DNA from: Deltaproteobacteria bacterium
GTDB taxonomy: Bacteria > Desulfobacterota > Desulfarculia > Adiutricales > Adiutricaceae
Assembly: GCA_031269135.1 (NCBI GenBank)
Contig: JAISZP010000318.1
Location: 1-5,786, forward strand
Direction: 5' to 3'
Length of the DNA stretch: 5,786 nucleotides
In this document: one piece after another, positions 1 through 5,220 of the stretch
Layout of the letters: every line of letters starts with the position of its first letter
Numbering within the stretch: the stretch's first letter is position 1
The notes under the pieces: model-generated
What the model was told of the DNA's origin: nothing
What the model saw: only the letters and a program-made list of their open reading frames with translations
Database searches by the model: none
Program-made: the position numbers and the translations under genes

Positions 1-583
1 CCGACGCTTCAATGAGAGGTCCATTGATTCTGTAGCGTGGAGCAAATATAGCACATTTTAAAGGAAAGATAAAGAGCTTAAAGAAGAGATAAGGATCGCG
101 GTTTCTTCCCTATAGCTAAAGCCAGGGGCCAGCCCGGCGAGGCGCGGGCGTAACTGAGAAAAAACAGGTAAAAAGAGAAAAAAGGGCAAAAACAGACAAC
201 CGTTCACCAGCCATGTCGCTACCCGGTTCGGCCTGGTCCGGCGACCAGACCAAGCGTTGTTCACCTTTGCGTTGCTCGCATTTGCTAAGGCTGTTTTAAA
301 GCTCATGCGGCTGAAGCGCTTAAGCAATAACTGCCGCCTAAAAGCTCTTTGGCCAATGACTGCGAACTCAGTCCCGATCATAGCCCGCCGGATAACCGTT
401 TTAAAGGCGGTTGTTTAAAGAATCGAATCGTCGAAAAATAAGCTTCAGCGGCAGTTGAGGAGTATAAGTCAAGGCTGGGGAGTCAAGCGGCAGGTCAAAT
501 TACAGCGCGTCAGATCTCCCTGCGAATCCATATCAAGGCTGACTAGCTCAGACTCGCAAGCAGTCAATCAGTCAACCAACCAA

Positions 584-611
584 CAAACAAACAAACAAAC
601 AAACAAACAAA
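584..611. repeat. (CAAA)7 tetranucleotide tract
   Basis: Seven perfect CAAA units in a row. On the left they grade into CAAC units (573-584) and GTCAATCA-type sequence. On the right they grade into TCAA units (613-620). The whole 561-621 stretch is therefore a degenerate tetranucleotide array with a perfect core. Such tracts change length by slipped-strand mispairing and can switch genes on and off when inside a reading frame or promoter. Here I see no supported gene that it would control. Confidence 0.85.
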
Positions 612-1126
612 TCAATCAATATGTCTATCTATCAGAGCAATTAGAGCCTGGTTTGACGGGAACGTTTCGCGGCGTTTAATGGCGTATGTTTTGAAGTCGC
701 TGATGAAAAAAGAAGGGTCTTATTTTGACTATCCAAGTTCTGGAAAAGGAGAGACGGCTAATCCGAAGTGGAGGGCAGTCGGTTTGATTGAGTTTGGGAC
801 GAGGGCGATTTTAAGGCGAAAATCGGCATCTATCCTAAACTGCGGTAAAATCAGCGTCTGCGGGATTGAATGGATGCGGCTATATCAGGGGCGGCGCTGA
901 AAGAATCGAGTATTTCTTTTTCTTTTTCTGGTTCGGTCTCGTTTTCGGTTAGGGCTTTGGCTAGCTGCCGCTTCCACTACTTGAGAACACGATTTGAAAA
1001 AACGATGAAGATGTTTTTCCGGCTTATTGCCCGCTTTTTTGAAAACAGATTTAAAACCCCTCTCGAAAACATCGACTACGAAAAGAATCGGCGCTCGAAA
1101 AGCGTTTCACGTCAGGGAACATATTG

Positions 1127-1159
1127 AAAAAAATCATATTGCGATTTGTGCTGATGATT
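1127..1159 (-). terminator. Weak intrinsic terminator candidate for the Crp/Fnr gene
   Basis: Read on the minus strand just past the regulator's stop codon, AATCAT (1159-1154) can pair with ATGATT (1137-1132). Seven T residues follow (1133-1127). The stem is A/T-rich and the loop is about 16 nt, so this is marginal. The T-run and its position are the main support. Confidence 0.3.
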
Positions 1160-1166
1160 AAATATG

Positions 1167-1898
1167 TCAATGCTTAAATGGATCTATATCCTGGTGGTCC
1201 TGGATCACCAATATTTTCCCTTCATTGTGGATACGACCGGATTTCTTGAGCTTTTTTAGACTTCTGGTGACGCTGACTCGGTGGGCGCCTACTAAAAAAC
1301 CCAGATCTTCATGGGTGAGCTGAAAATCCAGGGCGTAGCATCCTTGGCGGCGTTCTTTGCCGTGCTCTTTGGCTACGCTGAGCAAGACCGCATGGATCTT
1401 TTCCTCCAAGTGAGTTTGAGACATGGCCCCGATTCGCTCGGTGAGATTGGCGATGCGGCCGGCCATGTTTTTAATGATTTTCAAGGCTAAGGCAGGGACT
1501 TCCAGGACCATTTCTTCAAAAGCCTGGCGGGTGAATCCGCAAGCGACCACATCGGTTTGGCATTTGGCGCTGACTGGATAGCTGTAGTCGCTTTCAAGAT
1601 CGTTTAGTATATATTCCCCAAGGCAATCTCCGGGTTTTCTTATGTCCATTATGATTTCAGTCCCATTTTCCATAATTCTGCTCAGCCGAATCGTGCCGCT
1701 TTTGATCAAGTGAACGCTTTGGGCTTTATCTCCTTGCAAGAACACGTTTTGACCGCTTTTGAAGCTTTTGCGCCTTGCTCTCTTGGCGACCACCGACAAC
1801 TCCTGCGGTTTTAAGCCTGAAAAAAGCCACAGTTGACCGATACATGCATCCGACCAATCAGCTAAGCCTTGTTTTTCTTTATTGCACGGACAACTCAC
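1167..1898 (-). CDS. Crp/Fnr-family transcriptional regulator
   Basis: A 243-residue DNA-binding regulator of the Crp/Fnr superfamily. An N-terminal cyclic-nucleotide-binding-type beta-roll covers about residues 24-135, with the glycine-rich turns IKSGTIRL (65-72) and PGDCLGEY (89-96). A long dimerisation helix spans about 136-168, and a C-terminal winged helix-turn-helix about 190-232. The recognition helix reads HRVSVTRSL (206-214). Position 208 is Val where CRP and FNR have the base-contacting Glu, and the RVxVTR pattern resembles NtcA-type members. Cysteines occur at 3, 5, 19, 92, 113, 120 and 187, but their spacing does not match the FNR iron-sulfur set, so the ligand is unknown. The GTG start at 1898 is chosen because GAAAGG (1912-1907) lies 8 bp upstream. 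It lies downstream of the PNPOx-like gene on the same strand, but a strong terminator separates them, so it probably has its own promoter. Family assignment is certain; the signal and targets are not. Confidence 0.93.
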   Translation of the reverse strand: MSCPCNKEKQGLADWSDACIGQLWLFSGLKPQELSVVAKRARRKSFKSGQNVFLQGDKAQSVHLIKSGTIRLSRIMENGTEIIMDIRKPGDCLGEYILNDLESDYSYPVSAKCQTDVVACGFTRQAFEEMVLEVPALALKIIKNMAGRIANLTERIGAMSQTHLEEKIHAVLLSVAKEHGKERRQGCYALDFQLTHEDLGFLVGAHRVSVTRSLKKLKKSGRIHNEGKILVIQDHQDIDPFKH

Positions 1899-1920
1899 AA
1901 TTAAAGCCTTTCTGGCTGAA

Positions 1921-1953
1921 AAACTTAAAAAACTGGGGCCTTGCGGCCCCAGT
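1921..1953 (-). terminator. Strong intrinsic terminator after the PNPOx-like gene
   Basis: On the minus strand a perfect 9-bp stem is formed by ACTGGGGCC and GGCCCCAGT, closed by a GCAA tetraloop (GNRA class). A TTTTTT run follows, overlapping the stem foot, and then more T-rich sequence. It begins 3 bp past the TGA-proximal end of the PNPOx-like gene and ends 22 bp before the Crp/Fnr gene start, so it should insulate the two transcripts. On the plus strand the same hairpin lacks a T-run. Confidence 0.9.
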
Positions 1954-1956
1954 GCA

Positions 1957-2361
1957 TCAAGCTATATTTTTACCGGCATCGGGACCGGGGGACAAAGAAA
2001 AGATTTCGGTCACATTGATTTTAACCACGTACTTAGGCGGGCCTAAATTCGGGAGAGCCTTTTTGACGTTGGCGGCGATTTCGTCGTAGATGGGTCCGGC
2101 CGTCAGAAGTTCGGCCTTGCCTTTGAATTGATATCCCTTCGGGCCGCTGGGATCGATGACTCCTACGGCTATATTGGGATTTGACTCCAAAGCGCTTCTA
2201 GTTTTAAGGGAAAACAAATCCGCGAAAGCCAGACTCTGATCGTCGATTACCGTCATGGTCCCTTTAGGGGCCAGATTGGGTACGCCGGACTTGTCGGCGG
2301 TCCCCACCCAAGCCATCTTGCCGGGCAAGAAGTCTTTTATCTCTTTGGAAATGATTGCCAT
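1957..2361 (-). CDS. Pyridoxamine 5'-phosphate oxidase-like FMN-binding split-barrel protein
   Basis: A 134-residue single-domain protein of the putative PNPOx-like (split beta-barrel, flavin-binding) family. The family pattern is visible: an N-terminal helix (residues 4-12), strand WVGTADKSGVPNLAP (18-32), then ADLFSLKTRSAL (47-58) followed by NPNIAVGVIDP (61-71) and YQFKGKAEL (77-85). The ADLFSLKTRSAL segment corresponds to the part that, in relatives, contacts FMN phosphate and follows the dimer strand. Members bind FMN, F420 or sometimes haem and act as small flavin oxidoreductases. They are usually not true pyridoxine biosynthesis enzymes, so no specific reaction is assigned. The ATG at 2361 is supported by GGAGG at 2375-2371, 9 bp upstream. 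A strong terminator follows directly. The upstream region carries two inverted repeats that could be operators, and the neighbouring Crp/Fnr regulator is a possible but unproven controller. Confidence 0.88.
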   Translation of the reverse strand: MAIISKEIKDFLPGKMAWVGTADKSGVPNLAPKGTMTVIDDQSLAFADLFSLKTRSALESNPNIAVGVIDPSGPKGYQFKGKAELLTAGPIYDEIAANVKKALPNLGPPKYVVKINVTEIFSLSPGPDAGKNIA

Positions 2362-2469
2362 GTGAAAATACCTCCATTGACTGGACCGTCATATAGACGG
2401 GCTTTGTGGTCGTTGACCTTTGACTTCGGCGGAGAACGTTTTGAATGTCGCGGTTGGTCAATTGGCCGA

Positions 2470-2487
2470 TTAACTTGCTCAAGTTAA
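2470..2487. promoter_or_regulatory. Perfect 18-bp palindrome, candidate operator
   Basis: TTAACTTG and CAAGTTAA are exact reverse complements separated by CT. The element lies about 110 bp upstream of the PNPOx-like start codon. Perfect 8-bp arms in non-coding DNA suggest a binding site for a dimeric regulator. It does not match the CRP, FNR or NtcA consensus, so the binding protein is unknown. Confidence 0.45.
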
Positions 2488-2513
2488 CACGCCGCTGAGA
2501 TGTCCGCTGTAAC

Positions 2514-2533
2514 TTTTGATACAAAAATCAAAA
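2514..2533. promoter_or_regulatory. Inverted repeat TTTTGAT-N6-ATCAAAA
   Basis: Perfect 7-bp arms TTTTGAT (2514-2520) and ATCAAAA (2527-2533) flank ACAAAA. The inner TTGAT/ATCAA half-sites equal those of an FNR box, but the spacer is 6 rather than 4 bp, so it is not a canonical FNR site. The location in A/T-rich DNA upstream of the PNPOx-like gene fits a regulatory role. Confidence 0.35.
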
Positions 2534-2711
2534 ATAATAAGAAAAAAGGTCATTAAACCAAAAGCCGGTCAGCTATTGGAGGGGTAGTCTAAAGCTTTGA
2601 GCCGGAAGGACCTAAAGCTGGTCGGCGACGGCGTTCTGAAGTTGCCGTAGAGCGAATTCGCCTTTCAAGAATGGCTAGTCTAGAACTGCGAATTTGGAAT
2701 TGCGAATCCCG

Positions 2712-2806
2712 GCGCTCTCCATTGGTCTATTCGCTCTCCATGAGTCTGTTCGCTCTCCATGGGTCTATTCGCGCTCCATGAGTCTATTCGCGCTCCATGA
2801 GTCTAT
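2712..2806. repeat. Five-copy 19-bp tandem array at the fic 3' end
   Basis: Five back-to-back 19-bp units at 2712-2730, 2731-2749, 2750-2768, 2769-2787 and 2788-2806. The last two are identical (tcgcgctccatgagtctat), and the others differ at one to a few positions. The last unit contains the fic stop codon (2803-2805), so the array starts in the end of the gene and extends into its 3' untranslated region. There are no spacers, which rules out a CRISPR. Confidence 0.95.
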
Positions 2807-3402
2807 TTGCTCAGGCATTCGAATATCAGAGCGGCGAGGGCTTGGACATCGCCGCGTATCGTGCCGCTCATGTATCGCTCGTATATTTCGGCATCGTCGG
2901 GCGGATTCAATTTCAGCGACCAGCCTTTCTCTCTAGCTAAAAGCTTCAAGAACTCGCGCTGCGCCCTTCCGTTTCCCTCGCGGAAAGGGTGCAGGAAGTT
3001 CACATTGTCCAGAATCTCGGCGAGCTTTTTCGCGAGTTTCGCCTTGTCTGCCTTGTCTATGCGCAAATAGTCGGCAATTAGCCCGTCGATGTATTTGAGG
3101 GCATTGCCGAAATGCGATACGGGGAAAAACTGCTTGTCGCCCTTGCTGATTTCCACTGTGCGCCGCTTGCCCGCCCATTCGTAGAGGTCCTGAAACAGGT
3201 GGCGGTGGACGGCGAACAAGGCGCCGGCGTCTTTTACCCGGATCGGCTGGGCTTTCAGTTCGCAAGAACGTTTCGTGGCGACGGCGGTCTCGGCGAAAGT
3301 CAGGGCGTCGCGGTCGGCGATGCCGCCAAGATTACGCAAAACGCCCGTCTTGGGGTCTGTATAGTCATAATCCGGGGACGATGCGCCGGAAGTCTCGCTC
3401 AT
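2803..3402 (-). CDS. fic: Fic/DOC-family AMP-transferase (class I-like Fic toxin)
   Basis: A 199-residue Fic-domain protein of about the same length as E. coli Fic. Fic enzymes transfer a nucleotide monophosphate, usually AMP from ATP, onto a hydroxyl of a target protein; bacterial class I members typically target DNA gyrase and topoisomerase IV and act as toxins. The active-site motif is complete: HPFREGNGRAQR at residues 138-149, with catalytic His138, the acidic metal ligand Glu142, the Gly143-Asn144-Gly145 anion hole, and Arg146 and Arg149. The flap preceding it is KGDKQFF (87-93). YEWAGKRRTVEI (74-85) is also typical. I see no inhibitory (S/T)xxxE(G/N) helix at either end, so inhibition would have to come from a separate antitoxin. 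The ATG at 3402 is chosen because AAGGAG lies 7 bp upstream; the frame stays open further upstream without a better start. The start overlaps the 3' end of a small ORF by 38 bp, a toxin-antitoxin-like arrangement. Confidence 0.95.
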   Translation of the reverse strand: MSETSGASSPDYDYTDPKTGVLRNLGGIADRDALTFAETAVATKRSCELKAQPIRVKDAGALFAVHRHLFQDLYEWAGKRRTVEISKGDKQFFPVSHFGNALKYIDGLIADYLRIDKADKAKLAKKLAEILDNVNFLHPFREGNGRAQREFLKLLAREKGWSLKLNPPDDAEIYERYMSGTIRGDVQALAALIFECLSK

Positions 3403-3493
3403 ACCGTTTCTCCTTGGCGGCGGTCGCAAGTTGGGCGAAAGACGTCTTGCCCAGGCGATAGTCGCGGATAATCTCGATGTCCCAGCTGAACAG
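3365..3493 (-). pseudogene. 3' part of a small ORF overlapping the fic start; possible degraded antitoxin
   Basis: A 42-codon open frame ends in TGA at 3367-3365, inside fic. Its C-terminal stretch QLATAAKEKRY is repeated in the partial gene at the right edge of the window, so it belongs to a real protein family that I do not recognise. Upstream, an in-frame TGA at 3496-3494 closes the frame and no ATG, GTG or TTG follows, so the gene has lost its start by frameshift or begins at a rare codon. Dropping one A at the ATGA at 3497-3494 would join it to an ATG. Position and overlap with fic suggest a Fic antitoxin. TAAKEK resembles the (S/T)xxxE(G/N) inhibitory motif except for Lys at the last place. 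That reading is inference; an unrelated small protein is equally possible. Confidence 0.45.
3410..3415 (-). promoter_or_regulatory. Ribosome-binding site that fixes the fic start
   Basis: AAGGAG on the minus strand, 7 bp before the ATG at 3402. It also encodes Lys-Glu of the upstream small ORF, so the two are translationally interlocked. In the second copy at the right edge the same site reads AAGGAA, one base weaker. Confidence 0.8.
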
Positions 3494-3864
3494 TCATTTC
3501 TGTTGAAGGCCGTTTCTGCGGACTCAAAGCCTCGAACATGTCGGAACCGAGGTCAAAGGGCGTTAAATGGCCTCCGCCGCGCTTTTCAGCGTTTCCGACT
3601 CGGCGATTGATGATGATAAGGGCCGGGCGCATAATCGTCAGCGCCTTGCGATTAATTGCGATAGGCGCAAACGGCGTCATCCGCGCCGCAATATGTTAAG
3701 ATTGTCGCGCAAAAAAGCGGCGTATTAAGGTGACATTATTTGATGAAGATGGTATTCTCTCATGCAGAAAAGCTCAAAACGGACGGCTTAAATGGAACGG
3801 CGGATCGGCGGGAGCGGTTCGGGCGATTGCTCTGTTTGCAAAACGCGCGCCAAGCCCACCTTTT
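3494..3864. other. Divergent region between fic and the secreted-protein gene
   Basis: About 370 bp without a convincing gene. A minus-strand frame opens from 3680 toward fic, with an ATG but no clear ribosome-binding site; it could be the out-of-frame 5' part of the small ORF above. On the plus side a candidate promoter lies at 3730-3758. A nine-codon ATG frame (3762-3791) follows it and is too short to interpret. Confidence 0.5.
3730..3758 (+). promoter_or_regulatory. Candidate sigma70-type promoter
   Basis: GTGACA (3730-3735; five of six match TTGACA), a 17-bp spacer, then TATTCT (3753-3758; four of six match TATAAT), with a TGG just before it giving an extended -10 character. It would start a transcript about 230 bp upstream of the secreted-protein start codon, placing the 16-bp array in the leader. 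Confidence 0.35.
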
Positions 3865-3928
3865 TTGAAGACGTCGATTGTTGAAGACGCCGATTGTTGA
3901 AGACGTCGATTGTTGATGACGTCGGCCG
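3865..3928. repeat. Four-copy 16-bp tandem array upstream of the secreted-protein gene
   Basis: Units at 3865-3880, 3881-3896, 3897-3912 and 3913-3928. Units 1 and 3 are identical (ttgaagacgtcgattg), unit 2 differs by one base, and unit 4 is degenerate at its right end. Units 1, 3 and 4 each contain the 6-bp palindrome GACGTC. The array ends about 70 bp before the start codon at 4000, so it lies in the likely 5' leader. It could be a multi-site operator, a source of expression variation, or simply slippage product. Confidence 0.95.
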
Positions 3929-3999
3929 TTCTTTCCAACTCCGATTCCGTTTCGGCGTTCGCTCCCATTTTACCTCAAATCAACTCAAGGAGAAGCATC

Positions 4000-4326
4000 A
4001 TGAAGAAGGTTTTTATGTCGATCGCGCTGGCGGCGTTGCTGCTGGTTCCGGTTTCCGTTTCTTTCGCCTGCGGCATTGAAGGCAAGGCCACGCGGACGGA
4101 CGGCTCCAAAGTCGACGGCACGGCCAGGGTAAGCACCAGTTGGAACAACAATGAAGCTTTCCCTCGCGGAGGCTACTACAACCTGGATCTGGGAAGCGGG
4201 GCCTGCGGGGAAAACGTGGAAGTTTACGTCAACGGCTACAGCATAGGCAGGCGCTCCGTCCCGAGCAGCGGCAACGCCAACGTGGATTTCGTCCTGAAAG
4301 GAACAAGCGACATGCCGGTGCGCTGA
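4000..4326 (+). CDS. Small secreted beta-sandwich-like protein (unknown function)
   Basis: A 108-residue protein. Residues 1-23 form a clear Sec signal peptide: basic MKK, hydrophobic core IALAALLLVPVSV, and a signal peptidase I site SFA before Cys24. The lipobox is poor (SFAC), so a lipoprotein is less likely. The mature part is about 85 residues. It alternates short hydrophobic strands with Gly/Asn/Ser turns (GIEGKATRTDGS at 25-36, GGYYNLDLG at 57-65, NVEVYVNGY at 72-80, ANVDFVLKG at 93-101). This resembles a single carboxypeptidase-regulatory-like/CnaB-type Ig fold, an assignment by pattern only. Cys24 and Cys69 could form a disulfide. The ATG at 4000 is preferred over an upstream frame extension to 3910 because AAGGAGA precedes it closely and the signal peptide begins there. 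It is the first gene of the plus-strand half; the broken FGE-like gene follows about 60 bp later and also seems to start with an exported leader. Confidence 0.85.
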   Translation: MKKVFMSIALAALLLVPVSVSFACGIEGKATRTDGSKVDGTARVSTSWNNNEAFPRGGYYNLDLGSGACGENVEVYVNGYSIGRRSVPSSGNANVDFVLKGTSDMPVR

Positions 4327-4590
4327 GGCGCGAAGGTTTCTTGAAGGTTTCACCCTCATTAGATTTTTGCTCACGCGTGTCGTTATGACCGCCTTTTCCT
4401 TTCGCCCCTGTTTCCGTCCGGGGCGCACATCGCGTCCAGGCCGCCGAAAAGACCTATGCCGACGGCATCGGCATGGAGTTTATTGTTATCGACTCAGGAT
4501 CGCCGACTATGGGGGCGGACAAGAACTGGGAGGCAGGCGACGTTTATTTTGAAACGCCCAGCGCCGGGCGACGTTCGCCAATCCCTTTTG

Positions 4591-4619
4591 TCTGGGCGAC
4601 TGCTTATCTGGGCGACTGC
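4591..4619. repeat. 13-bp duplication (period 16) inside the FGE-like gene
   Basis: tctgggcgactgc occurs at 4591-4603 and again at 4607-4619. The first copy reads PFCLGDC in a different frame from the second (LGDCEATREQ), so the duplication shifts the frame by one base. The intact family pattern needs only one copy. Confidence 0.85.
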
Positions 4620-4948
4620 GAAGCGACGCGGGAGCAGGAGCAGCGGATGGCGACCGGCGGCGATGGGGAGCAATCCGAGTTGTTTTAAGGGCCGGAGCAA
4701 TCCGATGGAGGCGGTCGACTTTGATGATGTTGAGGAAATCATTCAGCTTTTGAACCGGCGGCAAGGGCGCAACCGTCATCACCTGCCCGCTCAAGCGGAA
4801 TGGGAAAATGCCGCCTGCGCGAAGCGACCGGCGCGTATTCGCTTGGCGACGACGCAGGCGGCTTTGGCCGCTACGGGCGGCATTGAGACTATTTCAGGGG
4901 CAAGACGCGTCCGGCTGGTCGGAAGCGAGTCAATCCCTGGAGCCTGTA

Positions 4949-4974
4949 TGACTATGCATGTATGTCTATGCATG
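4949..4974. repeat. Period-14 micro-repeat at the FGE signature segment
   Basis: ctatgcatg occurs at 4952-4960 and 4966-4974 with similar flanks. It falls where the family has LYDMHGNVWEW, and extra bases here separate LYD from VREW and precede the stop at 4992. The stretch is unusually rich in TATG/CATG compared with its G/C-rich surroundings. Confidence 0.75.
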
Positions 4975-5220
4975 ACTATGTGCGGCGAAGTTAGGGAATG
5001 GGCGCGTGACTGGATGGATGATGAGGAAAAGTATTGCTCCTGCTCTCCCTGCGCCGATTCCAAGCGCGCGTCCTGCGGCGCGTTCCGCCAGGTTCGGGGC
5101 GGCAGTTGGAGAGAACTCGCCGACGTCTGCCGCTCGTCCTTACGCAGAGCCGACGCGCCGAAAAACCTCTTGAATGAAGTCGGCTTTCGGCCGGCCTTCT
5201 GCCGAGAGCAGCGGCAGGGG

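Larger units (their letters stand above)
1..1166. other. Long region without a supportable gene
   Basis: I see no credible gene here. Open frames of 73 to 107 codons exist on both strands, but they lack convincing ribosome-binding sites, show no recognisable domain and have biased, low-complexity translations. Visible structure is limited: an imperfect hairpin at 230-251 (GGCCTGGTC and GACCAGACC arms around CGGC, one mismatch, no T-run), the CAAA tract at 584-611, and a pyrimidine-rich stretch around 913-945. The region may be intergenic DNA or a gene decayed beyond recognition. No tRNA or rRNA sequence was recognised. Confidence 0.6.
2362..2711. other. Intergenic region between fic and the PNPOx-like gene
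   Basis: About 350 bp with no supportable gene. It contains the PNPOx-like ribosome-binding site, the two inverted repeats listed separately, an A/T-rich block at 2521-2555, a GCGAATTCGC palindrome at 2652-2661 and a short direct repeat CTAAAGCT (2590-2597 and about 2612-2619). A promoter for the PNPOx-like gene must lie here, but no pair of -35/-10 hexamers is clear enough to call. No good terminator for fic was found. Confidence 0.6.
4389..5220 (+). pseudogene. Broken secreted FGE-sulfatase (SUMF1-like) domain gene
   Basis: Pieces of one formylglycine-generating-enzyme-like domain appear in order but in alternating frames. GMEFIVIDSGSPTMGADKN (from 4470) and YLGDCEATREQ are in one frame. 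MGSNPSCFKG (from 4663), NPMEAVDFDDVEEI and LPAQAEWE (4783-4806) are in a second. EATGAYSLGDDAGGFGRYG (from 4821) and NPWSLYDY return to the first. REWARDWMDD, VRGGSW (5092-5109), CRSSLR and NEVGFR (5173-5190) are in the second again. Stops at 4686, 4884 and 4992 cut the first frame. An open leader (FAPVSVRGAH...QAAEKTY) before the domain looks like the tail of a signal peptide, so the ancestor was probably exported; no start is identified. Only one cysteine (VCRSSLR) sits in the active-site segment, and the partner five residues earlier is Glu, so even the ancestor probably lacked true sulfatase-activating chemistry. Two micro-duplications account for part of the damage. Multiple base-calling errors are an alternative explanation. 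Confidence 0.85.

Noticed and set aside
230..251. Terminator or tRNA-like hairpin
   Set aside because: The stem has a mismatch, no T-run follows on either strand, and no cloverleaf can be built around it.
58..381. Minus-strand open frame of 107 codons with a hydrophobic stretch
   Set aside because: No ribosome-binding site, no recognisable domain, and a low-complexity Ser/Leu/Phe-rich end derived from biased DNA.
455..679. Plus-strand frame spanning the CAAA tract
   Set aside because: TTG start without a supported ribosome-binding site; the Asn/Gln/Thr/Lys-rich part is just the translated repeat.
679..1127. Two overlapping plus-strand frames (679-900 and 870-1127)
   Set aside because: No convincing ribosome-binding sites, no family resemblance, and strongly biased composition in the second.
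1775..2089. Plus-strand frame antisense to the Crp/Fnr and PNPOx-like genes
   Set aside because: Lies opposite two well-supported genes and runs through the terminator hairpin.
2264..2524. Minus-strand frame running into the PNPOx-like gene
   Set aside because: It is out of frame with the PNPOx-like protein and its translation has no motif; the PNPOx-like start with GGAGG lies within it.
2514..2533. Canonical FNR box
   Set aside because: Half-sites TTGAT and ATCAA are present, but the spacer is 6 bp instead of the required 4.
2712..2806. CRISPR array
   Set aside because: Units are contiguous without spacers and no cas gene is present; the same holds for 3865-3928 and 5653-5720.
3399..3680. 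Minus-strand frame of 93 codons upstream of fic
   Set aside because: Its 3' half is out of frame with the duplicated small ORF, which is the frame conserved between the two copies; only its 5' half might be a real, frameshifted beginning.
4060..4071. Lipobox of a lipoprotein
   Set aside because: SFAC has Ser at the position where Leu, Val or Ile is normal, and a signal peptidase I site fits better.
4389..5220. Programmed frameshifting or a diversity-generating target protein
   Set aside because: There are several frame changes and internal stops, tied to micro-duplications, with no slippery-site logic; no template repeat or reverse transcriptase is visible.
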